DNA from: Rikenellaceae bacterium
GTDB lineage: Bacteria; Bacteroidota; Bacteroidia; Bacteroidales; UBA932
DNA length: 21,186 nucleotides
Assembly (NCBI GenBank): GCA_003513895.1
Contig: DOSU01000008.1
Coordinates: 2,562 to 23,747, forward strand
Reading direction: 5' to 3'
Below the pieces are notes generated by a model that had not been told where the DNA came from, did not search any database, and saw only the letters and a list, made by a program, of their open reading frames with translations. This document shows positions 6,416 through 12,795 of this stretch, piece after piece. The stretch's first letter is position 1, and each line of letters opens with the position of its first letter. A program made the position numbers and the translations under genes.

Positions 6416-7150
6416 CTATTCAAAAACAGATTCCAGTTTTTGATAAATAGTGTGTGTTTTTTCAACAGCTGCATCTTTCTTATTTGCATCATTTCCGTTA
6501 AGGGTCTCCTTCAAAGCAACGGTTGATTCATAAAGATCTTTAGAAATAGCGTAATATTTTGGGGTTTTATCTTTCAGGCGTTTTATTAATTTTTCTTCGG
6601 GATACTTTGTAATTGCATCTGCTTGCGAAATAAGTTTATCCATAACACTTGCAATCTCTCCGTATTTCTTTTCCGGCAACATTTTGTGATAAATAACATA
6701 AAGTGTCTGATGGTAAAGATCCATCTCTTTAACAACTGGTTTAACTACCCTGTTCATCGCTTCGTATGCCGAGTGAAATTTTTCGGCAGCAACAAGCAAT
6801 GCTTCATCGTTATTGTCTGAAGCTGCTTTGTAATAGCTCTCGGCAATAGCGTTAAATTTTACAAGTTCGATCTTCCATTGACCCTCTTTTTCCCTAAGAA
6901 TACCAGGAAGCTTTGCGCTGTTCATTTTTATCATGTTCTCTTTAATCTTTGGAATGAGCGCTTTTAGAGCAGCAATATCTTTAGCAGGGTACGCTTTATG
7001 CCACAAAGGATAAATAATTGAGTGAAAGCCAGTTAGCTCAGGTACACTTGCAGATATTTCGGCAGCTTCTTCTTTTGTTTGTGAAAATGCATAATTATTA
7101 GTGCATAGCGCAAAAACAAGCATACAAGAAAATAGTAATAATTTTTTCAT
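6416..7150 (-). CDS. Periplasmic all-helical protein with two His-containing repeats, function unknown
   Basis: A 244-residue protein with a clear signal peptide (MKKLLLFSCMLVFALC, probably cleaved at AFS-Q near residue 23). The mature part is rich in Lys, Glu and Ala and appears fully helical. It contains two copies of a unit of about 100 residues. Copy one has His43-x7-His51 (FHSIIYPLWHK) and His126 (EKFHSAYEAMNRVV). Copy two has His147-x7-His155 (YHQTLYVIYHK) and His233 (EKTHTIYQKLESVF). All six His fall at equivalent repeat positions, and these are the only His residues in the mature chain that I counted. This suggests two four-helix-bundle-like domains that each bind a metal ion or haem non-covalently; no CxxCH motif is present. 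I do not recognise the family. It follows the hydrogenase and phosphatase genes on the same strand after 90 nt with no clear terminator. Confidence 0.75.
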   Translation of the reverse strand: MKKLLLFSCMLVFALCTNNYAFSQTKEEAAEISASVPELTGFHSIIYPLWHKAYPAKDIAALKALIPKIKENMIKMNSAKLPGILREKEGQWKIELVKFNAIAESYYKAASDNNDEALLVAAEKFHSAYEAMNRVVKPVVKEMDLYHQTLYVIYHKMLPEKKYGEIASVMDKLISQADAITKYPEEKLIKRLKDKTPKYYAISKDLYESTVALKETLNGNDANKKDAAVEKTHTIYQKLESVFE

Positions 7151-7240
7151 TTAAATGGTGTTTAATAATTTTTTATTTAGAATTGCGAATTTAACTATTA
7201 TTACTAAGACTAAAACATTTGATAAAAGTTTAATTTCATT

Positions 7241-8437
7241 TTAAATATACCGAATCCGAACTTTTTTCAGAAATACACCTTCGAGCAGCACTTTCAAACG
7301 ACGGATAATATTCCTGCGTATTTCCATCTCCACCGGTAGTGAAGGATCGTAATGGGCCTCATTAATTTTTGTCCCCATGAGGATATCAATGACATTACTC
7401 TCAATTAATAATTTTAAAATATCTGCGGCAGGTGAATCTTCTTGTTTTTCTCCCTCTTTATAATTTTGGATTAAATCTGCCAGATGTCCTAAAGTAAGAA
7501 TCCCTTCGGTTACAAGGTCTGCTCCTTCCATTTTTGCAGACGACGGGAGGCTTGCTTTTACCTGCTGACGGCCGTCCCCTTTTACTTGTCTGTTTAACTC
7601 TCTCGCCAGTATTTGGGCAGTAGTTCCCCCGCAAACAATTCTTTTTCCGGGATAAGTATCGAATATTGAAGCCATTTCCGGATCGTTTGCCTTGTCAAAA
7701 GGGGGTCCGGTACATATCAATAATCGCCTGGGAGCTCTTATGTAAACAACAGCACAGGTTATATCGTCCCTTGCCTCGAACAAGTCATTATGAAGTGCCT
7801 TTTGTATAATAACCTTTGATAAATCCTGTGCAGAAACACTAGGGTGCTTTGTCACAAAATCTTCGACAAACTCAATAAGTTTGGCCCTCTCCCATCCGGC
7901 CGGCAAAGCTTTTGTTCCGAGTCCGCTTTGTGTAACTCCGTCACTTACAAAAATCAGCCGGTCTCCCAAAAAAAGCATAAGATGAGACTCAAGCAATATT
8001 CTCTCTCCCTGACGAGTCTTTATTTTTACGACCTTTTTCCTTGGTTCCGCACTTTTACTTTCTCTCAGCAAAATGAAGTCCGGGTTTTCAAATTCAACAA
8101 TATGCGCTTCCCCAGTCTTGTCAATATCTGCTATCGTACAGGTTGCATAGCTTATCTTTTCTCCGACATCTTCCGGGAGCGTATCCATAATTGTTTTAAG
8201 AGCATCCACCAGCGGTTTGTCGTGAATGAGATAATTCACTGCCATCGATGCAGTAAGTGTGCTAAGAACACTTGCTCTTATTCCGCTCCCAAGTCCATCT
8301 GATAAAACCGAAACAAAATGTTCACCCTCGTTGAGAACTCTTGATAGAAAGGTATCACCCCCAACAATCTGTTCTTTTTTAAACTGCTGACTATGTGCTA
8401 TATCTATGAAAAAATCATCTTTTTCTCCATTAATCAT
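7241..8437 (-). CDS. SpoIIE/PP2C-type serine phosphatase linked to the sensory hydrogenase
   Basis: A 398-residue cytosolic protein. Residues 5-235 form a SpoIIE-type PP2C phosphatase domain with the metal-binding aspartates in the expected motifs: Asp28 (VGGDTF), Asp47 (LSDGLGSG), Asp166 (VSDGVTQSG) and Asp224-Asp225 (RDDITCAVV). Such phosphatases usually dephosphorylate a serine on a STAS or anti-anti-sigma protein. The C-terminal 160 residues (from about RRLLICTGPPF) are not part of the PP2C fold; they contain a CGGTTAQI loop and LVTEGILTLG and look like a separate domain. The gene begins 8 nt after the hydrogenase stop codon, so the two are co-transcribed. Pairing of this phosphatase with PAS-containing [FeFe] hydrogenases is recurrent in anaerobes. 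The phosphoprotein target is not in the window. Confidence 0.85.
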   Translation of the reverse strand: MINGEKDDFFIDIAHSQQFKKEQIVGGDTFLSRVLNEGEHFVSVLSDGLGSGIRASVLSTLTASMAVNYLIHDKPLVDALKTIMDTLPEDVGEKISYATCTIADIDKTGEAHIVEFENPDFILLRESKSAEPRKKVVKIKTRQGERILLESHLMLFLGDRLIFVSDGVTQSGLGTKALPAGWERAKLIEFVEDFVTKHPSVSAQDLSKVIIQKALHNDLFEARDDITCAVVYIRAPRRLLICTGPPFDKANDPEMASIFDTYPGKRIVCGGTTAQILARELNRQVKGDGRQQVKASLPSSAKMEGADLVTEGILTLGHLADLIQNYKEGEKQEDSPAADILKLLIESNVIDILMGTKINEAHYDPSLPVEMEIRRNIIRRLKVLLEGVFLKKVRIRYI

Positions 8438-8445
8438 AGTAAACT

Positions 8446-10167
8446 CTATTTTTTCTCTTTTTCTATAACCGAGTTTAGAACGCTTTCTGTAAATGATGCG
8501 CTTTCGCCCAGGATGTATGCAATTCTTTGAACCGATTCAGCATTTTGTCTTATTACCTCCTTAATTTTTTCGGAGATTATCTCTTTCATAAGTTGAGAGT
8601 CATCCATATTCTGGATAATCCCGCAAACAAGTTTGTTTGGACGAATTGTAACAATTGACAGTCTTATATTTATACCCTCTCCTCTCACATCGAATTCGCT
8701 GGTCTCTTTTCCGTTAAGAAGTACAGCTGAAAAATGTTTGTGATAAGGGATAATTTTCCTTAAATCTGCTCCGGCCAGACCTCCCAGTGCCTCGGCAATC
8801 ATCGCAATTTCCTCACCACCCTGTTCAATAAACTTTTCATTCGAATTTGCAATTATCAGATTCTCATCTACAAGTACAACTCCGTATGGCATTTTTCTTA
8901 ACAGTATAGATGCTTGGTTCTGCGCCTCTTTTCGCATTTGCGAAATACACATCTCCCTTTCGGCTTTTCCGTCCAGCAGAGCTACTGCATATGCTCGGCA
9001 GTTATCGTATCCGCAACCGGAACAATTCAATTCGTCGGACTTTGTATGCTTACCCATTGACCGCATAACTTCCTGAATTTCGGCGTCGCTATACAGGCAG
9101 TTTATTTTATACGGAACCTTATAAGCTTCGTTTGACAGGTTTATATCTACTGCAGGAAGAGACACTGCCAGGCCGGACTTCTTAAATGCGTCAAAATCCC
9201 TGAGTAGTTTGTTTCTTTTACAGGCAACGCCATCTGTTTTTGATGTTGCGGGTCCTTTTATGCATCCTCCTTCGCAGGCCATTAACTCAATGAAAACTTT
9301 TTGTGAAGGATTCCACACGGACAGTTCATCACAAACCTCCATAACCGATTTCATTCCGGAAAAGCACAAATAGCCTGCATCTACCGGTTCAACATCCTTG
9401 CACATTGTGCTAATCATTCCGCTGTCTACAGGGAAGAGTCCTGCCCTTTCGGATGCACCAAATACAAAGTTTTCCGGTAGAGATACTCTGTTCATATCTT
9501 CAAAAAAGACTCCCTCTATGTCCATTAACTTCACAAATTCTTGGTATGTAAGGACCGCATCAATTTCTTCTCCATAAATATCGCTTTCCTGTTTTTTTGC
9601 AATACACGGACCTATAAAAACAAGTTTACTGTCGCGAAATCCGCTTTCACGCAACATCCTTGCATGAGCAATCATTGGAGAAACAAATGGTGCAAGAAAC
9701 TTTTCGTGTTCCGGAAAATATATTTTTATATAATTTACAACCGAAGGGCAACATGTTGCAATCACAACCCGGTTTTGAGACGTGGCAAGATATTTATTTG
9801 TCGCTCTGGCAACCATGTCTGCCCCAAGCGCTGTTTCGGAAACTCCCGCGAAACCAAGCGAATAGAGTGCCTTTATCAACGATTTAAAAGGCACATCTTC
9901 AAAATCGGATATAAAAGAGGGAGCAAGGCAGGCAATAATCTTCTCTCCATCGGCAATCCACTGTTGTACAGTATCAATCTCCTCCCGGTATTTCTTTGCC
10001 CCTGCCGGACAAGCATTTATACATTTTCCGCAAAATATACAGGTTTCGTTTATTACAGAGGCACTAAAATCCTCAACTTTTATAGACTTAACAGGACAAA
10101 CCTTAATGCACTTGTAGCAATCCTGACAGTTAATCTTTTCGGTGTAAATTACCAATTCCCGGTTCAT
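8446..10167 (-). CDS. [FeFe] hydrogenase with PAS domain (group C-like, putative sensory)
   Basis: I choose the ATG at 10167 (573 residues); an in-frame TTG at 10200 would add 11 residues but lies upstream of a likely transcription start. Domain order: two [4Fe-4S] clusters of ferredoxin type (Cys14/17/20/24 and Cys43/46/49/53); H-cluster domain with L1 ATCCPS (Cys139, Cys140), L2 GPCIAKKQE (Cys188) and L3 ELMACEGGCIKGP (Cys298, Cys302); a further Fe-S domain (Cys382, 385, 390 and 407, pattern CSGCGYDNC); then a PAS domain at about 420-520 and a helical C-terminus. No signal peptide is present, so it is cytosolic. The PAS tail, the altered L1 motif lacking the usual Trp and the partner phosphatase point to group C, thought to sense H2 rather than carry bulk catalysis. 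No maturation genes (hydEFG) lie nearby. Confidence 0.9.
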   Translation of the reverse strand: MNRELVIYTEKINCQDCYKCIKVCPVKSIKVEDFSASVINETCIFCGKCINACPAGAKKYREEIDTVQQWIADGEKIIACLAPSFISDFEDVPFKSLIKALYSLGFAGVSETALGADMVARATNKYLATSQNRVVIATCCPSVVNYIKIYFPEHEKFLAPFVSPMIAHARMLRESGFRDSKLVFIGPCIAKKQESDIYGEEIDAVLTYQEFVKLMDIEGVFFEDMNRVSLPENFVFGASERAGLFPVDSGMISTMCKDVEPVDAGYLCFSGMKSVMEVCDELSVWNPSQKVFIELMACEGGCIKGPATSKTDGVACKRNKLLRDFDAFKKSGLAVSLPAVDINLSNEAYKVPYKINCLYSDAEIQEVMRSMGKHTKSDELNCSGCGYDNCRAYAVALLDGKAEREMCISQMRKEAQNQASILLRKMPYGVVLVDENLIIANSNEKFIEQGGEEIAMIAEALGGLAGADLRKIIPYHKHFSAVLLNGKETSEFDVRGEGINIRLSIVTIRPNKLVCGIIQNMDDSQLMKEIISEKIKEVIRQNAESVQRIAYILGESASFTESVLNSVIEKEKK

Positions 10168-10187
10168 ATCTTCTTTGCTTAATTCTG

Positions 10188-10195
10188 CAAATTTA
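10188..10195 (-). promoter_or_regulatory. Candidate -7 element for the hydrogenase-phosphatase operon
   Basis: On the minus strand this reads TAAATTTG, matching TAnnTTTG, 20 nt before the ATG at 10167. A TTTG box is not found at the ideal 19-21 nt; the nearest candidates give spacers of 14 or 25 nt. If active, it makes the TTG at 10200 untranscribed and supports the ATG start. Confidence 0.45.
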
Positions 10196-10227
10196 CTCAA
10201 TAGAAATTACAAACAGGAATCAAAAAA

Positions 10228-10259
10228 TTTGGATATGAAATCCCAAATCAATAAGTTTG
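10228..10259 (+). promoter_or_regulatory. Promoter of the methionine operon and its leader
   Basis: TTTG (10228-10231), a 20-nt spacer and TAAGTTTG (10252-10259) match the Bacteroidota consensus exactly. Transcription should begin near 10265, about 10 nt before the leader ORF, so the mRNA would carry a leader of about 210 nt ahead of metY, unusually long compared with other leaders in this window. Confidence 0.8.
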
Positions 10260-10274
10260 CAGCAGTTTAAAAGA

Positions 10275-10388
10275 ATGAACAGAGAGAACATCATACTAAT
10301 TCAGTTAAGCGGAATTTCTTCTGCAGTTCTTTCTTTTGCCTCATTATCAATGATGATGATGCGAATGCATCGCAAGATGCATAGCTAG
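10275..10388 (+). CDS. Methionine-rich leader peptide (candidate attenuator peptide)
   Basis: A 37-codon ORF from ATG 10275 to TAG 10386-10388, too short for most gene finders. It ends MMMMRMHRKMHS: six of its last 12 residues are Met, four of them consecutive (codons 26-29, bases 10350-10361). Including the start there are seven Met. The first half (NIILIQLSGISSAVL) is hydrophobic and unremarkable. It starts about 10 nt after the predicted transcription start and ends 88 nt before metY, the first gene of a complete aspartate-to-homocysteine operon. This arrangement is that of thrL, hisL or ilvL leader peptides: scarce Met-tRNA would stall the ribosome at the Met run and change downstream RNA folding. 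Translation and the regulatory role are inferred; the ORF, codon content and promoter are seen directly. Confidence 0.75.
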   Translation: MNRENIILIQLSGISSAVLSFASLSMMMMRMHRKMHS

Positions 10389-10456
10389 ATTTGGGTCCTG
10401 AGCGGATCCTTTGGGCTGGCCCCATAAATCCAATCCATATCCAATTATAGTTTTTT
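10365..10456 (+). promoter_or_regulatory. Candidate attenuator: alternative hairpins between leader peptide and metY
   Basis: Hairpin A: ATGCATC (10365-10371), GCAA tetraloop, GATGCAT (10376-10382), perfect, inside the last leader codons. Hairpin B: GGGTCC (10393-10398), 5-nt loop, GGATCC (10404-10409), one G-U pair. Hairpin C: GGAT (10404-10407) and TTTGGG (10410-10415) with CCCA (10421-10424) and AAATCC (10426-10431), about ten pairs with small bulges. B and C share 10404-10407, so they exclude each other. A ribosome finishing at the TAG would cover 10393-10398 and favour C; one stalled at the Met run would leave it free and favour B. A run of six T stands at 10451-10456, but 20 nt after hairpin C, so a textbook terminator is not present. 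Confidence 0.45.
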
Positions 10457-10476
10457 AAATAATAAATCATTTTAAA

Positions 10477-11778
10477 ATGAATTATTCACATTTCGACACC
10501 TTACTGGTGCACGCCGGGCGTATAAAATCCGGCTCAAACGGACCTTGCGCAACCCCATTATATCAAACAGCATCTTTTCTTTTCGACAATTCTCAACAGG
10601 CAGCAGACCTCTTTGCTCTTAAAGAAGAGGGACACATATATACAAGACTTTCAAATCCTACAACCGATGTTCTTGAACAGAGAGTAGCAGCACTTGAATT
10701 GTCTGCAGCAGCTGTTGCAACATCTTCCGGACAGGCAGCACAGTTTATTGCCATTCAAAATATTGCGGAAAGCGGAGATAACATTGTAAGCTCAATGTCT
10801 CTTTATGGAGGAACATACAATCAATTTAAAATCAGTTTTGCCCGTTTGGGAATTGAGTTCAGGTTTGCTCAAAAAGGGGGGACAGAGGAGTATGAAAAGC
10901 TCATTGATTCCCGAACTAAGGCAATATTTATTGAAACCATCGGGAACTCCGATTTTTATATTCCCGATTTTGAAAAATTTGCAAACCTCAGCCATAAATA
11001 CAAACTACCGCTCATATTTGACAACACCTTCGGGGCCGGCGGCTATCTGTTCCGACCTGTTGAATGGGGAGCAAACATTATTACACATTCGGCAACTAAG
11101 TGGATTGGGGGACATGGTACTTCAATCGGAGGAATTGTTGTTGACTGCGGAAACTATAACTGGGACAACGGCAAGTTTCCCCGATTTACAGAGTCATCGG
11201 AATCCTATCACGGGTTAAGTTTCTGGAAAAGCTTTGGCGAAGGCAGCCCTTCCGGCAATATTGCTTTCGCATTAAAAGCAAGAGCCGAAGGTCTCCGGGA
11301 CTGGGGCTGCTCGCTAAGCCCGTTCAATGCCTTCCTAATCCTGCAGGGAATAGAGACTCTGTCCCTTAGAGTGGACAGGGTTGTGAACAATGCACAGGAA
11401 CTTGCCGAATGGCTCAGCAGCCATCCAAAAGTGGAGAGGGTAAACTACCCCGGTCTAAAGGAAAATCCAAATTACGAAAACGGAAAGAGGTATCTCAAAA
11501 AGGGTTTTGGCGGAGTGATGTCTTTTGATGTAAAAGGCAGCCGGGAACAGGCTTCCAAATTTGTTAATGCCCTTGAACTCCTGAGCCATCTTGTAAATGT
11601 TGGCGACAACAAGACACTCATAACTCATTTAGCCTCAACAACCCATGCCCAACTCAACGCAGAGGCGCTCAAAGCTGCCGGAATAGAAGAAACATCCCTT
11701 CGCATCTCTTTGGGAATTGAGCATATAGACGATATTAAAGCCGACATTGAACAAGGATTCAGGAGGGCAGGTATATGA
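10477..11778 (+). CDS. metY: O-acetylhomoserine sulfhydrylase (aminocarboxypropyltransferase)
   Basis: A 433-residue PLP enzyme of the Cys/Met metabolism family, converting O-acetylhomoserine and sulfide to homocysteine. The PLP lysine is Lys208 in THSATKWIGGHG; Asp182 in IFDNTFG pairs with the cofactor nitrogen; the substrate and phosphate loop motifs YTRLSNPT (55-62) and SSGQAAQ (83-89) are present. Length (about 430, with an insert after the PLP lysine near residues 225-250) and the GGHGTSIGG sequence favour MetY over the shorter MetB/MetC group. It is the first gene after the Met-rich leader and overlaps metX by 4 nt (ATGA), so the last two steps to homocysteine are translationally coupled. 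Confidence 0.92.
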   Translation: MNYSHFDTLLVHAGRIKSGSNGPCATPLYQTASFLFDNSQQAADLFALKEEGHIYTRLSNPTTDVLEQRVAALELSAAAVATSSGQAAQFIAIQNIAESGDNIVSSMSLYGGTYNQFKISFARLGIEFRFAQKGGTEEYEKLIDSRTKAIFIETIGNSDFYIPDFEKFANLSHKYKLPLIFDNTFGAGGYLFRPVEWGANIITHSATKWIGGHGTSIGGIVVDCGNYNWDNGKFPRFTESSESYHGLSFWKSFGEGSPSGNIAFALKARAEGLRDWGCSLSPFNAFLILQGIETLSLRVDRVVNNAQELAEWLSSHPKVERVNYPGLKENPNYENGKRYLKKGFGGVMSFDVKGSREQASKFVNALELLSHLVNVGDNKTLITHLASTTHAQLNAEALKAAGIEETSLRISLGIEHIDDIKADIEQGFRRAGI

Positions 11779-12794
11779 AGCGAGAGTACTTTACATTAAA
11801 AGCCCCTTTTAATTTCGAGAGCGGAGAGAGTCTCGATATCTTGGATATATGTTATCACCATTCCGCAAATTACTCCCCGGATAAAAAGGTTATTTGGATT
11901 TGCCACGCACTTACGGCAAATTCAAACCCTCAGGAGTGGTGGGATGGGCTCACCGGACCCGGCAAGTTGTTTGATACAGACAGATTCTATATAATTTGCG
12001 CAAATATGATTGGTTCGTGTTACGGCAGCAGCGGCCCTTCATCTCCAGATAAAGAGGGGAATCCATATTTGCTTAAATTCCCTCAAGTGACCGTTAGGGA
12101 CATTGTAAGGGCACACAACATCCTGAGGGAACATCTGGGCATCCGGAGTATAGATGTCATGACAGGGGGCTCAATTGGCGGGTTTCAGGCACTTGAATGG
12201 AGCATAATGTATCCCAATGTTGTAAAAAACCTTGTTCTCATTGCCTGCAATGCACGGGTTTCGCCATGGGGAACTGCCTGGAACGAGTCACAAAGGATGG
12301 CTCTTTTTGCCGATTTCACATTTGAAGAACAAAATAGCATAAATGGAGGTAAACATGGGCTTGAGGTCGCAAGGTCTATCGCATTAATTTCCTACCGCTC
12401 ATTTAAGGGATACGGGACAACACAGCAGGAGAAAGAAACCGATACTCTCTTCGCCCAAAAGGCAGGAAGCTATCAGCAGTATCAGGGTAAAAAGCTATCG
12501 GACAGGTTTGATGCATATTCCTACTACACTCTCACAAAATCGGTTGACAGTCATAATGTGGGAAGAGGCCGGGGAGGCACGGTCAAAGCACTTGGTCAAA
12601 TTGAAGCATCAACAATAGTAATTGGGATTGACAGCGACAATCTCTTTCCTGTTAAAGAACAAAAATTTCTTTTTAATAACATAAAAAATGCGAAATTTGG
12701 CGTTATAACCTCCCTTTTTGGTCACGATGGTTTTTTGCTTGAGCGGGAGCAAACTGAGAACATTCTAAAAAAACATATTAATTTTCTAAACTAA
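11775..12794 (+). CDS. metX: Homoserine O-acetyltransferase
   Basis: A 339-residue alpha/beta-hydrolase-fold enzyme activating homoserine with acetyl-CoA to feed the MetY reaction. The nucleophile elbow is GGSIGGFQALEW with Ser133; the acid is most likely Asp288 in GIDSDNLFP; the base is His317 in FGHDGF. The oxyanion strand HALTANSNPQEWW (44-56) is typical of the MetX group rather than the MetA group. Some MetX-family proteins use succinyl-CoA, but pairing with metY favours acetyl. It overlaps metY by 4 nt and the fused kinase-dehydrogenase begins 1 nt after its stop. Confidence 0.92.
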   Translation: MKREYFTLKAPFNFESGESLDILDICYHHSANYSPDKKVIWICHALTANSNPQEWWDGLTGPGKLFDTDRFYIICANMIGSCYGSSGPSSPDKEGNPYLLKFPQVTVRDIVRAHNILREHLGIRSIDVMTGGSIGGFQALEWSIMYPNVVKNLVLIACNARVSPWGTAWNESQRMALFADFTFEEQNSINGGKHGLEVARSIALISYRSFKGYGTTQQEKETDTLFAQKAGSYQQYQGKKLSDRFDAYSYYTLTKSVDSHNVGRGRGGTVKALGQIEASTIVIGIDSDNLFPVKEQKFLFNNIKNAKFGVITSLFGHDGFLLEREQTENILKKHINFLN

Positions 12795-12795
12795 C

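Noticed and set aside
7151..7240. Promoter for the duplicated-His protein
   Set aside because: Only a one-mismatch -7 element (TAAATTCG on the minus strand) with no convincing -33 box was found, so co-transcription with the phosphatase gene is equally possible.
9541..10182. Long open frame of 213 codons antisense to the hydrogenase gene
   Set aside because: The translation is Cys-, Arg- and Asn-rich with no recognisable domain, and the opposite strand carries an unmistakable conserved enzyme; it is a shadow frame.
10168..10200. TTG start of the hydrogenase at 10200
   Set aside because: An ATG at 10167 leaves the conserved Cys motifs intact, and a TAAATTTG -7 element at 10188-10195 would place the transcription start downstream of the TTG. 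Not excluded, as that promoter lacks a good -33 box.
10404..10456. Textbook intrinsic terminator in the met leader
   Set aside because: The T run at 10451-10456 is separated by 20 nt from the nearest GC-containing hairpin, and no stem abuts it, so I list only a candidate attenuator.
10201..10476. Possible SAM riboswitch upstream of metY
   Set aside because: I looked for the conserved cores of SAM-I and SAM-II that I know and found none. The space after the promoter is largely taken up by the Met-rich ORF. A covariance-model search would settle it.
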